Shown here: positions 1-11,718 of the stretch, one piece after another
Numbering within the stretch: the stretch's first letter is position 1
How the letters are laid out: each line of letters opens with the position of its first letter
Made by a program: the position numbers and the translations under genes
The notes under the pieces: generated by a model
What the model was told of the DNA's origin: nothing
Databases searched by the model: none
The model's input: the letters and a program-made list of their open reading frames with translations, nothing else
Assembly: GCA_029204225.1 (NCBI GenBank)
Contig: MU831896.1
Location: 33,786 to 97,785 of the forward strand
DNA length: 64,000 bases
Direction: 5' to 3'
Source of the DNA: Diphasiastrum complanatum
Lineage: Eukaryota > Streptophyta > Lycopodiopsida > Lycopodiales > Lycopodiaceae

Positions 1-589
1 TACATAAGCTAGGAATTGGCAACACATTCTATGCTACCTAGAATGCAAAGAACTTGATCAAAAAGCATTTATCACAAATGGAAACTTCCATAAACATCAA
101 GTGCGGCCCAAAATAGCATTATACAGTCCATAATACATCAGCCTACCACTTTTGGAAAGCACCTAAGATCATACACAATAGCTTGAAGACAATACACACA
201 ACAATGCTCTCAATGGAGGAAGAAACAATGACAATGATCTATTGATCTCAATGAAGCATACAAAAGGTTTCTCCAACCTGTTCTCCACGACTTCCCTACT
301 ATTTATGGATGAGGAAGATGACTCTCTCTCCTCTCTCTAGAAGGTACTTGACCCTAGATATTCCCTATATAGGAAAAATAGCTAAAAATGGCTTATATGA
401 CCAAAATACATCAAAATGGTCTCATTTTGAAGGGTATGAAGTTTGACACTTCATCATACTGAAAAAATACAGTAAATAAAAACATTGTGGCCTGGTTCAC
501 ACGTGTGAAACTCCAGAACCAAAACTATTTACAATTTTAGCCAATTTAGGCCTCAAACTAGCTAGGAAATGTTGACAATTTTCACATAC
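1..589 (-). repeat. LTR fragment of an unassigned retroelement (family E)
   Basis: No coding capacity is visible. The block ends at about 589 with ttttcaca, the same kind of ending seen in the other LTRs here, and the next base starts sequence matching the interior of element A2's gag. It contains a CACACGTGTG palindrome near 500 and a TATA-like cctatataggg (minus strand, near 360-372), both typical of LTRs in this window. The best reading is the edge of an LTR element inserted into A1's gag, with the rest lying beyond the window. Family unknown. Confidence 0.5.
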
Positions 590-3500
590 AACAGCCAAAG
601 AAGCTTGAGATTGTCTCAAGACTATCTATGAGGCTAAGAATACCTCTAGGCTTCTCACTCTTAGGAATCAAATCTTTCAAAGTAGCCAAAAGAGTGATGA
701 GAGTGCATCTAGTTATGTTTTGAGAGTAAAAGATATTCATAGAGAGCTTGCTTGTATTGGTGATTCCATCAATCAAAATGAGCTAGTTCAAGTCATTCTC
801 AATGGCTTGAGAAGTTAATCTGATAATCTTGTCCAATCCTATGCCATTAAGGAGGAGCTACCAAGTTTGGAGGCTCTCCAAAGTGTGCTAATTTCAGAAG
901 AATCAAGACAAGAGTATAAGCTCTTGAGGATGGACAAGCTTTCTCTCACTCATAATGATGGCAAAGCTCTTTTTGCCAAGGATAAGCACAAAGAGAGGAG
1001 CAAGAACCAACATCAACAATCCTCAAGCAAGGACAAAGTCAAATCCAAAGACAAAGATGAGGAGGAAGATGATTCCTCTAATGCTTCATCATCCAAGCTC
1101 AAGAAGAAGAAGAAGATCAAGTGCTTTTATTGTGGCAAGAAAGGTCATTATGCCACCAATTGCTTCAAAAAGAAGAATCAACTCAAGCAAGCCAATGAGA
1201 AGGAAGACACTATTGCAAGTGATGGAGAGGGATCTCTTATGGTCTCTAGTTTCTCATCTACTCCTTTCAAGAAGGACGACCTATGGTATATTGATAGTGG
1301 AGCCTCTTCACATATGTGTAGCTCCAAGGACTCTTTCTCTTCTATTGCACCTTATGATGGAGTGAAGAAATCAATATACACTGCAAATGATTTTGAATGT
1401 CCTATTGAAGGCATAGGGAACATTCCCTTGAAGCTTGCATCCTCTAAAGTTCTTTCTCTCTCTAGAGAGCTCTATGTACCTAAGCTTACCAAGAATCTTA
1501 TTAGTGTTGGCCAATTGCTTGATAATGGCCTTGATGTAAAATTCAATGTTGATACTTGCACTATCAAGAAGAATGATGAGATACTTGCATTAGGATCTAG
1601 ATTTGGTGGCATCTATAAACTAGATCCAAATGAGTATGTGAATGCTTGTAATGTTGCTCTTGTGAACAAGCTCTCTATGGAGGAATTATGGCATAGGAGG
1701 TTGGGACATCCCAACTACAAATCCATGCTCTCTATGATCAAAGAATCCAAAGCTATTGGCTTGCCAAAGTCATTCTCCAAGAAGATCAAGCCTTGTGAGG
1801 CTTGTGCTATTGCTAAATCTCACAAAAAGCCATTTACAAGATCTTCTATCAAAAGCAAGCATCCTTTGGAGTTAATCCACTCGGATGTGCATTTCTCATC
1901 AACTACAAGCAAGGGAGGAGCCACTTGTTTTGTTACTTTCATTGATGATTACACAAGATTCACTTGGATATATCTTTTTGCATCAAAATCTATGGTGTTT
2001 GATCATTTCTTTATTTTCAAAGCTTATGTAAAGAAGCAATTCTCATTCAAGATTAAAGCTCTTAGAAGTGATGGAGGTGTTGAATATATCTCCAATAAAT
2101 TTCAAGATTTTTGTGAGCTTTAAGGGATTAAAAGAGAGTTTTCTTGTGCCTACTCTCCATCTCAAAATGGAGTGGCCAAGAGAAAGAATAGATCTCTATG
2201 TGAATGTGCAAAATATATGAGAATTGAGGCATCTTTGCCCAAAGATTTTTGGGGAGAAGCCATTATTTGTGCAAATTATCTTTGCAATAGGCTCCCACAT
2301 ATAGCTCTTGGAGGAAAGTCACCATATGAAATCTTATTTTTGAAGAAGCCTAAGGTTGATCGCCTTAGAGTTTTTGGATGCTTATGCTTTGTCCATATTC
2401 CCTTGGAAACAAGGAAGAAGGAAGATCCTAGTGCATGCAAAGGGATCATGGTTGGATACTCATCCACCAAGAAGGCCTATAGAGTCTTTATACTCTCTAC
2501 TTCTCAAGTTATTGAAAGTAGAGATGTTGTCTTTCATGAAGATCAACACTCATCATTTGAAGAGGCCGAGATCAAGAAATCTATGGATGCATCATCAATT
2601 ATTGATTTTGAAGACAATCATGATGTGATGGGGTCGAGATTTGAAGAAGACTCTCCTCGGATTTTTTCACCAAGAAGATCCATGAGAGATAGATCCGAGC
2701 CTAAGAGGCTCTCATATGTTGACAAAGGCAAACAAGTGGATCTTGATTCCACTAATTATGTTTTTTATGTCTCTCATGAAGAGCCAAAGAATGTACAAGA
2801 GGCACTCAATACCAAGGAGTGGTATGATGCCATGAAGCAAGAGTATGATGCATTGATCACCAACAATACTTGGGAGCTTGTGGATCCTCCTTCCAACAAG
2901 CATGTGACTGGTTGCAAGTGGGTATTTCGGATCAAGGTCAATCATGATGGCACAATCAACAAGCATAAAGCAAGATTATGTGCCAAAGGATTTGCTCAAA
3001 TCCATGGTCTTGATTATGAGGAGACTTTGCACCCGTTGCAAAGATGGTGAAAATAGGAATTCTTATTTCTCTTGCTTGTTTTTTCAAGTGGAAGGTGTTC
3101 CAATTAGATGTATCCAATGCTTTTCTAAATGGTTATCTTGAGGAGGAGATCTATATGGAACATCCTCAAGGATTCATCAAGGATGAGTCCAAAGTGTGCT
3201 TGCTCTTCAAAAGTCTTTATGGACTCAAGCAAGCACCAAGATCATGGTATTCAAGGCTTAACTCTTTTCTTATCTCACTAGGATTTACTCTTAGTGACTA
3301 TGATCCTTCCATGTATCTAAAGTTTGTTGATAGCAATATTGTCATTCTTCTAATTTATGTTGAAGACATTATTCTTTGTGGAAGTTGTATCAAGCTAGTT
3401 GATGAAACCAAGCTAGCACTTGGATGTGAGTTTAAAATGCAAGATCTAGGAGAGATACATTACATCCTAGGCCTAGAAATTGATTTTTATGAAAATCATG

Positions 3501-4321
3501 TCTGTATATGCCAATCTAGATATGCTCACTCTATGTTGAAAAAATTCCATATGGAAAATTCTAAGAGCATAGATACTCCAATGGAGCAAATTGTAAAAGA
3601 TCCTAATAAAGGTGATGAAAGATCCTTTGAGGACATCACACTTTTTAGGAGTCTTGTAGGCTCCTTGATTTGGCTTACCATTACTAGGCCCGATCTTAGT
3701 TTTTGTGTGCACAAATTGAGTCAATTTATGCAAGAACCTAAGATCCATCATTGGAAGATGGCCAAGAGGATTCTAAGATATGTATCTTCATCTTGTGATT
3801 ATGGTCTACTCTATAAAAGTGAAGATCTATCCATTATTGGCTACTCGGATTCGGACTTTGCAAGTGACAAGATGGATCGAAAGTCTATTAGTGCATACAC
3901 TATCTTTCTTGGAGGCAATCTAATATCTTGGCTTTCCAAAAAGCAAGATACTATATCTCTCTCTTCATGTGAGGCCGAGTACAAAGCACTCACTACAACT
4001 ACCAAAGAAGTGCTTTGGATCAAGTGGTTATTAATGGAACTAAAGTGCATCAAGGAGGATGATCTACCAATGATCAAGTGTGATAACATCTTGGCCCAAG
4101 CTCTTGCCAATAATCCCATATTTCATGCAAGAAGCAAGCACATAGAAGTGGCACACCATTTTGTGAGAGAAAAGCTTATTGGAGGAGAAATCTATTTGGA
4201 TCATGTCAACTCGTCCTCTTGTATTGCCGATCTACTCACCAAGCCTTTGAGCAAAAGTGCTTTCATCAAGCATAGATTTAATTTTGGAGTTATATCAAGA
4301 TCAATGCTCAAATCTTCATAG
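590..4321 (+). pseudogene. copia gag-pol polyprotein of A1 (broken)
   Basis: The frame encodes, in order, gag with a CCHC zinc knuckle (CFYCGKKGHYATNC, near 1122-1165), aspartic protease (WYIDSGASSHM), integrase (HHCC region, then D,D,E segments around HSDV, FIDDYTRF and the RSDGGVEY block), reverse transcriptase and RNase H (DSDFASDKMDRKS, EAEYKAL). I see at least three breaks against A2: a stop at 816-818, a stop at 2121-2123, and a one-base deletion near 3027. In addition the reverse transcriptase catalytic YVDD box reads YVED (codon 3362-3364), and a glycine next to the integrase glutamate is V. The element cannot make a working polyprotein by itself. Confidence 0.93.
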
Positions 4322-4331
4322 ATAATTTTTT

Positions 4332-4339
4332 AGGAGGAG
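4332..4339 (+). promoter_or_regulatory. polypurine tract of A1
   Basis: The purine run aggaggag lies directly before the 3' LTR start (tgtgaag). It is the expected primer for plus-strand DNA synthesis, and the same sequence precedes the A2 3' LTR. Confidence 0.75.
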
Positions 4340-5076
4340 TGTGAAGAATTGAAAAAGATTATCTATGTTAGATATAGGGGTCTTATGTTTTTTACATCAA
4401 GCATCTAGGTGTAGGATGTTGATAGGAATAAATTTGGCATAGATGGCAAATTATGCATTTCCACTTGTAATGCCACTATTGAGCCAAAATAGAGTAAGAG
4501 GCTAAACACTTGCTAATTAGAGTGTAGACAAGTGTAAAGTTTTTGTTTGATGAATTCCAAGAGGTCCAATAGGATATAGAGGTGGAACCTTGTGAGGTCC
4601 AATAGGAAATTGAGGTGTGCTTGAATATAGTCCAATAGAATTAAGAGGTGCATAGATCAATGATCCAATAGGATCAAGAGGTGACAAAATGTGGTCCAAT
4701 CATAGTTAAGCATAGTGGTAGCTCGTGGACCTACTAGTATCATTGTACTCCTCATTTTGAGATCAATTGATTTGGTGATTTCATGGATTTTGTGAGTTTT
4801 TGGATTTCTAGCTTTCTCTCTCTACCCGAGAGCTCTTGATGCATTTTCTCTCTCTACCCAAGGAGAGCAGCTTGTTTTTACTTAGATTATTTTTTGAATA
4901 CTTCCCACACGTGTGAGTGAGAGTTGGAAGTGATTGAATGCATGTAGTAGTGTGTTTTTGCCATAGGATTCAAGATTGATCTTGAATCTCAATCTAGTCT
5001 TGATCTTGGTGCATCTACACACCTTAGGAGATCACAAGTACATGTAGTGGACAGTCCACACGTGTGAAAATCAACA
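4340..5076 (+). repeat. 3' LTR of A1 (737 bp)
   Basis: It starts TGTGAAG, ends CAACA, and has the same length as both A2 LTRs. It carries a cluster of CCAAT-type repeats (about 4560-4700) and a CACACGTGTG palindrome in the last 20 bases. Helitron Rep sequence follows directly. Apparent minus-strand coding in this LTR is incidental. Confidence 0.95.
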
Positions 5077-6880
5077 AATATGCCTTCGAAAAGGTATTAA
5101 ATCATCAACCTCTTACTGTTGTCGATGTACTATGTGATAGTAACATTGGAAATTTGTTACATTCAAATCTTGGCTTCAAAGATTTTTCAAATATACGCAC
5201 ATTTCTAGATTACAAATATAATCTACAAAAAAACATATGTGCTATGATTCGTCAACTTGGACCCCCAACTTTTCTCTTAACTTTATCTTGTGCTGAAACA
5301 AGATGGACACCATTAACAACTTGTTTGCAATCTGATTATAGCATCTGATTACATGTAGTCTTATTATTAGAGTAATCATACAGAGTAATCTGATTAACAA
5401 CTCGAACGTAGTACATGCATCTGATTACTCTAATAAAAATGCATATTTTAGAGCTCTTTTACGAATGGATCCAACTACATGTGCTAGATATTACGTAGCA
5501 AAAATTAATGCACTAAGATTATTGTTATCTAAAAACCCAACGATACTAGGAGATATTTCAGATTACTTTTTTGTTACATAATTTTAACACCGTGGAAGAC
5601 AACACGATCATGGAATGATTTGGATAAAACATGTTCCTACATACAACAATAACAATGAATGCGACATTACTTTTATTGTCAAATTTATTTCGTGTGACCA
5701 CAATAAATTGCTCCTAGAAAATCGAGATATCCAAACAGACAAACATAAGCGAACATGCTTTTGCAAAAAAAACCTTGGACATTGTAGATTTCATTATCCA
5801 CGTCCACCTATGCATACAACTATGATTCTAAAACCCTTTCATGATAAAGAACGTGAATTGCGATCGTACTATGCTCAATTGTATAAAAATATTTATGAAC
5901 AAATCAACTATATTGATACAACGATTGACATATCATTCATAGCATGGATTGATTCGTTACATATAAATACTCATAACTACATAGAAGCATTGCGCAGTAA
6001 TATTAACAAACAAACTATTTTTTTGCGTAGAAATCCTAATGATATTTACACGAATGCATTTAATCCTACTATATCTAAATTTTGGAATGCAAACATGGAC
6101 ATTCAGTACTTTTTAGATCCATATGTTGCTGCAAGTTATTGTACAGCTTACTTGACCAAAACTAACACAACTATGTCACGTATGTTGCAACAAACTATCA
6201 AAACATCAATAGCACAAGGTGATGACACATTTACTCGATTAAAAAATGTAGGCAACACTTTTTTAAATACCCAAAAAATGAGTGCACACTAAGCAGCTTT
6301 TATTGTTTTATCACTATCATTACATGCTTCAACGAGAACATTTACTTGTATCAATACAAATCCTGAACACAAACGTGCATTTGTTTTAAAAACAAAACGG
6401 GATATACAATTGTCACGATTAGATTCTACGGACATACGTTACAAAACACAAATCAAAAAATACATAGAACGCTCTTATAATGACATTTGTTTAGTTTCAT
6501 GTATTTTTCAATATCGTGAAACTGCTTCAAGTATTCGTCAACGTAAAATCGAACAAATAATTCGATATGTACACTATAACATACATAAAGATCCCATAAA
6601 TTTTTATCGTAAACAATTACGATTATACAAACCATTTTCTAATATAGAAAACACAATACAAGAACTGTTTTCTACATACAAAGATTATTTTTTTATAATA
6701 GAACAAAATCGAAAAATATTTCATTATAATTACAATCTTGGTTTGAATACATCCATAAGTGATTCACAACAGATTACATCTTCGTCAATGAGCACATCTT
6801 CTTTGAACATGAACACATTAAATTACAATGAACACACATGTTGTTATAATGTCAACCTGGATATTCCTACAAAAAAATAA
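5077..6880 (+). pseudogene. Helitron Rep (HUH nickase) region
   Basis: The start resumes inside the Helitron N-terminal domain, with the typical MIRQLGPPTFLLTLSCAETR segment (5237-5303). The frame is interrupted by a foldback-containing insert at about 5340-5440 and resumes as RALLRMDPTTCARYY. The HUH motif appears as HRGRQHDHGMIW (5588-5623), just after two stop codons. The two-tyrosine motif appears as PYVAASYCTAYLTK (about 6119-6160). Rep of this kind nicks and joins DNA to start rolling-circle transposition. Further stops and frameshifts (for example at 6290) show that it is dead. Confidence 0.87.
5345..5440. repeat. small foldback insert in the Rep gene
   Basis: The arms ttattagagtaatc (near 5362) and gattactctaataa (near 5421) are inverted copies about 45 bp apart, and tctgatta recurs several times. 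The flanking sequence is the normal Rep reading, so this looks like an insertion, perhaps a miniature foldback or a repair scar. Confidence 0.5.
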
Positions 6881-6892
6881 AAAAAAACTGAC

Positions 6893-8390
6893 ATGCAAAC
6901 ATCTAACCAAATACATCTAACATACAATATTATCGACGAGAATAAATATTTTGAATGTACACGATCGTTAAATATGGAACAACACATTTTTACAGATATT
7001 ATGTATCGCAAACAAACCCAACAAAAACAAAAAATTCATTTGCTTTTGACCGGTGGAGCAAGGACTGGCAAAATATTTACCTTGTTAGCTTTGGTACAAG
7101 GTTTACTACGTCATTACTACAAGTTTAAATCAACTAGTGTTGAATCATCGAAAGCCTTATTATTAGCATATATCGGAAAAGCAGCGTTCAATATACATGG
7201 TACTACAATTCATTCGGCTCTTCATATTCCTATAAATACAATACATCTTACATCATTGTCTTCTGATACGTTACAAAAACTTTCAATTAAATACAATGAT
7301 TTACAACTTGTAGTATTTGATGAAATATCCTTGATTGGTCATAGAACATTCGAATTTGCAGATCAACAACTACGTGCAGTCAAACATAAACCCGATGAAT
7401 TTTTTGAAGGCCTTGATGTCATTACATGTGGTGACATGTTCCAAGTTGGGCCCATACATGATTCTTGGATATTTGAAATGAAATACAAAACAACGAATTT
7501 ATTTGAAAAGTCCTATTGGTACACATTATCCAAATGCTACGAACTACTACAAACAATGCGTCAAAAAAATATAGATTTTATTGATGTGTTAAATAGATTA
7601 CGTGAAACACAACACAACAAACTTGATTTAAATTGGTTAAATAGTTATTGCTACATACCATATTTATCTATATCAAATACACCATAAATATGTCAAACAA
7701 ACAACACTGTGCATGAATACAATAGACAAGCTTTTGAAAATGCGGTTGGTAAAACGTTTATTTTTCAATCTATCGACATACGTTCTAATACATGCAGCAA
7801 CAAAATTTCAATCCCTGATAATCTCGCCCAAACTGCTGCACTCTTGAAAACAATACAAGTTAAAAATGGAATGCTTGTAGAAATTTGTGGCACAAATATT
7901 AATATTGAAGATGGACTTGTTAATGGTGCAGATGGTATTTAAAAAAAAAAATAATAATTCAAGCAATCGACATTATATGGATTGAATTTTTTGATATAAC
8001 AATAGGTATGAAAGCAAAGTATGAACATTCTCATATATATGAATTTTACGATATAAACAAAACGTGGACTCCAATTCACAAAATAGTAAAATAATTTCAA
8101 ATTGGACCCTCGGCTTTAAATACAGTAACTAGAAAACAGTTTCCAATCCGTGTTACAGTTGCACGTACAATACATCGCGCACAAGGACTAACTATGAACA
8201 CATTAAGTTTTAATCTGAACGGTATTCGACAACATGGTTTGGCATATACAACATTGACACGTGTACGAAACATAGTTAACCTACATTTTGTTTTACCTTT
8301 GCAAACAAATAATTTTGAACTGGATAAAAACATTCAAATTGAGAACGACCGACTTCGTACCTCGGCAAAATGGTATCTATATTTACCTGA
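6893..8390 (+). pseudogene. Helitron PIF1-like helicase region
   Basis: The Walker A box reads GGARTGKI (7050-7075), where GGAGTGKS is usual, so two conserved positions have changed. Walker B appears as FDEIS (about 7318), followed by GDMFQVGPI. The C-terminal helicase block includes TVARTIHRAQGLTMNTL (about 8152-8205) and YTTLTRVRN. Stops at 7685 and 7940 and frameshifts near 7942-8100 split it. In intact elements this domain unwinds the strand displaced during rolling-circle transposition. Confident as a family call; function is lost. Confidence 0.88.
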
Positions 8391-8982
8391 CACTCAGATT
8401 CATTGTAACACGTATCTTATTATCTACTCATTGAATACTCGATCCTTACAAAATCACATTCTTGATATTTGTGCCGATCCAAACCTAATGTCATCACATA
8501 TATTATGTCTACAAGAAACAAAAAACATGTACAAGCACCCATATTTTTCTCCTTTTTTTTGTGTATTGGACAGTTACAAATTTGTAGGAACAACTATAGC
8601 ATATAAGGAAAATCAAACACTTAAAAAATACACAATGCATCATACTGAAACTATAGAAATTCTATACACTATATTCAATACCAGCCTATCTTTTATTCAA
8701 ACATTGGATAAAATTCTTTCAGACATTGCATTACATATTCCTGTCATTATTCTTGGTGACTTTAATATCGATATGCTATGTCAAAATGACCATTCAAATG
8801 CACTTTATAAATATATGCAACAATATGATTTTAAATTACAATTTCAAAAAACAACAACTGTGTACGGAAGTCAACTAGACCATATCTGGACCAACAACCA
8901 GAACTTCAAATGTACCTCGGAATCAACACACACATATTGGAGTGACCAATCTCCTGTTTATTACATATTCCAAGCGAATTAA
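8391..8982 (+). pseudogene. C-terminal EEP (AP-endonuclease-like) domain of the Helitron
   Basis: It continues in the same open frame as the helicase end (8194-8982). The EEP family signature motifs appear in order: IYSLNTRSL, ILCLQET (metal-binding glutamate), VIILGDFNID, SQLDHIW and YWSDQSP. The last motif is normally SDH; here the histidine, a catalytic residue of the family, is Q. The domain ends at 8982 as expected for the C-terminus of a RepHel-EEP protein. I am confident of the domain; it may not have been active in this copy. Confidence 0.85.
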
Positions 8983-11253
8983 TATAATTTTATAATGACA
9001 ATTGGCATGTTTACTTGTTTAAAATATTTTTATTACCAAACAATGTACACATATTACACTGACCATATTATTATTATACTAAACAAAAACACACACAATT
9101 ACTATATATTATACTATCGTTACATATTTAAATTTCATACATTAGATTTTATTTTGTGTTTACGGTCTTAAAAAACAAACACATTATTGGTTGCACATGC
9201 AATATATCAATGAACAAGTTCCATGACATATCATGAAAAGCATTTTTGTATTTATTACATTTAAAATGCTAAAGTAAATAGCTAGTTTTTTTTCCCCTAA
9301 CTTGTTAGATTAAAAACTAAAATTCCCCCATGTATACATAGATGTAACTCCGCTTCAAAAACAACAACAGTAACAAATACAACCTATATGATCATTTCTT
9401 ATACAAAGAAATTTTATTCTAGTCATGATCAATAAATTCTATAAAAAATATACATGTACATTATATGTCCTCACTATATTCCATAAAACAAACTTATTAA
9501 AAATATGTTTTAACCAAGGCAGGGCCATGTGGCCTTGGCCACTTTCTTTTTGTTTTAACATGCATTGGTAATTTCTTTTTCTTATGTCATTTTAGTTTTT
9601 TCAGTGTACCTAAAAGTTTATAAACTCTAGTGAGTGATAAACACAAGCTTTAGAGGTGAATGAAAGAGCACACTTAGTGAATCACAAGACTAGCTTCACT
9701 AGCTTGTCAAATCTTGATGTTTAAATGTAGATCTAAGATCACTTCACACTCACTACAGGAAGCGCCATTGTTGAAAAGAAACTTATCATCCAATACCATT
9801 AATTTCAAGTAGTTCTTCGATTGTCTTTGGTGATGTTTTGTTAATCTGATGAAGCTCAACATTCTTGCAAAGGATACTAGTCAGTATCCTGACTCTTTTA
9901 AGCATAAAAAAAATGATTTTTTTTACGTGTACCTTCGGAAAAAAAAAGTTCTCAAAAAAAAAAAAAGTTGCCCCACAAATTACGTTCTGTGAAACTGGTC
10001 CATATTCTTTGTAAAAATGTGAAAACTAATTTTACGTTGAATTAATTTTGAAAGGTTTGCATCAATGCTCGCCAGAAATCGACAAATACAAATAGCCCAC
10101 TTGTTGAAATTTACATTTTACTGTTTCATTTTAGATAGATATGTTTTTATATGGCTCGACTGATTGTAGTTATAAATCTTAGGTTTTAAGGTTTTATTTT
10201 AAAGCTTTTAGTAATTCCATAATCGTTTTGTGGATTTTTTATAAGATTATTTTAAACTTTTTTACAAGCATTGGTTTGGATGTTGGAGCCTTGTCAAAAT
10301 TACTTAAAAGCAAACTTGGTGCATTTTACTCCAAGTTCCAACCCATACTAATGATTAATTCGGAGCTGACTATAGTCCTTTCCAAGTTCAAACCCATATG
10401 AATGAGTATTTAATTCAAGTGTTTGAGTTGAAAGCTTAAATAAAGAGCATTGGGCATTTGCAAAAGGGGGAGGGGCGGCACACGTTTGAAGGGTGAGGGA
10501 ACCCCACGTTTGAAAAGAGGAAAAAAAACAAGCAGGAGGGCAGTTGGGTCTCAAAACCTAAGAAGAACATTAGGTACATGCAAAACACGTGGCATATAAC
10601 TAACTGGTCCGTTGGTTATCTTCATCGTGCTATCAAGAGATGCGGGCGTGCTCCCCATGGTTCGGTTACATCTCACAGGAGTCAAAATAGGCCGCAGGTA
10701 GTTCTTTCTTTCCACGCAGGTGACTGGAAAAGGGCCGCAGGTCAGCGATCCACAGTCTTTTAAAATGGTGTCTGACTAGGCAGAAAATCTTGTTGTTTGT
10801 TTGCACTGATTTCTCAATTGTTTGAGAGAAGTTTGCAGGCTATTAATTAGCCTTTAGTGCGTGATTCACAAGGGTTTGCATAGCTTTCTAGCAAGCAATG
10901 GGCAGGGCTCAAACTCAAGCTTTCAGATGGGCTTCTTTAAATACGATGGACAGGCCCAAACTGTTACCACACAACAATCATTCTAGACAGGCATTTAGCA
11001 GCTTCACAGGGAACTAGTGAATGACGAACGATCAACACAAAAAATCTCAGACAAGGTGGCAACAGTTCACAGATACTTGTATCGCTTTTCCTTTGTCTAT
11101 GAAGACTTTGCATGGGTCTTCGTGATTTAGAAGTAGGGTTATAGCGAGCTGTTAGACAACGTTTTCAAGGCATCGCTCAAGGCTAGTGCTCAGCTGCAAA
11201 GCTTTGGTGATATGAATTTCAGCAGAGAATCACACAAATAGCTCGTAGAAGTT
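8983..11253. other. non-coding AT-rich DNA, no gene seen
   Basis: The first 500 bp are probably the 3' untranslated part of the Helitron. A hairpin lies at 9517-9541, and homopolymer A and T runs occur at 9908-9967. Short open frames around 10348-10763 have no recognisable domain and I do not call them. Confidence 0.5.
9517..9541. repeat. GC-rich hairpin, candidate Helitron 3' structure
   Basis: CCAAGG pairs with the later CCTTGG and an inner GGCC pairs with GGCC around the loop atgt, in an otherwise AT-rich stretch about 535 bp after the EEP stop codon. Helitrons carry a hairpin near their 3' end, but I cannot confirm that this is the terminus. Confidence 0.35.
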
Positions 11254-11718
11254 TTGAAGTTCCAGCAGCTATATCTTTTGATGGCCTTGTTGGCCAACAT
11301 GGAAGCTTCACACAAATTTTTGGAATCTTCGAAGGTAGTGGCTAGACCTTTACCTATCAATTTGGATCCTCAAGAATCTTCTCATCCTTTGCAACTCCCG
11401 AATTTCAATCCTCTTGTTCAACAAGAAGAAAAGAGACCTGCTTCCCCTTCAGAGCATCCTTCTAGTGCCTTCCCTTCATGCGCACGTCGTGAAGCCCACC
11501 ATGATGTTGCAGATTCCTTCCTTGTTTCCTCTGGCCTGGTGGTGCCATATTGTCTGCCTCATCTTCACCACCAGCTTTCTTCCTCTCTTTCAGATTCTCA
11601 GCTTTCTCCTTCTTCCTCTTCTCGCCCCCGTGTTCCATGTGCAGGCTGTGGTCGCCTTTATGTGCAAGGTGCCGGTCTTTCTCGCCATCGTAACGCTTGC
11701 TCTGCTTTTTGTCAATAA
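11254..11718 (+). CDS. zinc-finger ORF, possibly N-terminal part of a non-LTR retroelement
   Basis: The open frame is about 154 codons. The first ATG may be the one at 11281 or 11299, since the upstream start is not an ATG. The C-terminal part is serine- and proline-rich and ends with CAGCGRLYVQGAGLSRHRNAC, a C-x2-C...H-x3/4-C/H zinc-finger pattern like the finger found N-terminal in some LINEs (C..C...GL..H...C). After the stop at 11716-11718, other frames still read protein-like (SLDILTAFHLRF) up to the insertion point of element D at 11834. I do not recognise a host gene. It could instead be an unknown zinc-finger protein fragment. Confidence 0.4.
   Translation: MKFQQLYLLMALLANMEASHKFLESSKVVARPLPINLDPQESSHPLQLPNFNPLVQQEEKRPASPSEHPSSAFPSCARREAHHDVADSFLVSSGLVVPYCLPHLHHQLSSSLSDSQLSPSSSSRPRVPCAGCGRLYVQGAGLSRHRNACSAFCQ

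Larger units (their letters stand above)
590..5076 (+). mobile_element. Ty1/copia element A1, 5'-truncated
   Basis: This is a close relative of the full-length element at 20769-27004 (A2), lacking the 5' LTR, leader and first part of gag. It runs gag, protease, integrase, reverse transcriptase, RNase H and then a 737-bp 3' LTR. Immediately after the LTR, Helitron coding sequence begins, so A1 was inserted into the Helitron. The left boundary at about 590 is a junction with another LTR. Because the 5' end is outside the window, the target duplication cannot be tested. Confidence 0.93.
5077..9545 (+). mobile_element. Helitron with EEP endonuclease (Helentron/Helitron2-like), decayed
   Basis: Three recognisable protein regions occur in order on the plus strand: a RepHel N-terminal and HUH replication-initiator region (5077-6880), a PIF1-family helicase (6893-8390), and an exo/endonuclease-phosphatase domain (about 8400-8980). 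The region is AT-rich with codon usage unlike the flanking copia elements. The 5' terminus is not in view because A1 interrupts the N-terminal coding region. The 3' terminus is not certain; a strong GC-rich hairpin at 9517-9541 is my candidate for its vicinity. Canonical flowering-plant Helitrons carry RPA-like genes and no EEP domain, so this belongs to the endonuclease-bearing group or a relative. Confidence 0.85.

Noticed and set aside
4517-4699. Identical 60-codon minus-strand frame repeated in three A-family LTRs
   Set aside because: It lies wholly inside the LTR over the CCAAT repeats; identity reflects recent LTR copying, not a gene.
9753-9768. CACTACAGGAAGCGCC, similar to a CACTA transposon terminus
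   Set aside because: No matching inverted end and no transposase nearby in the right geometry; could be chance.
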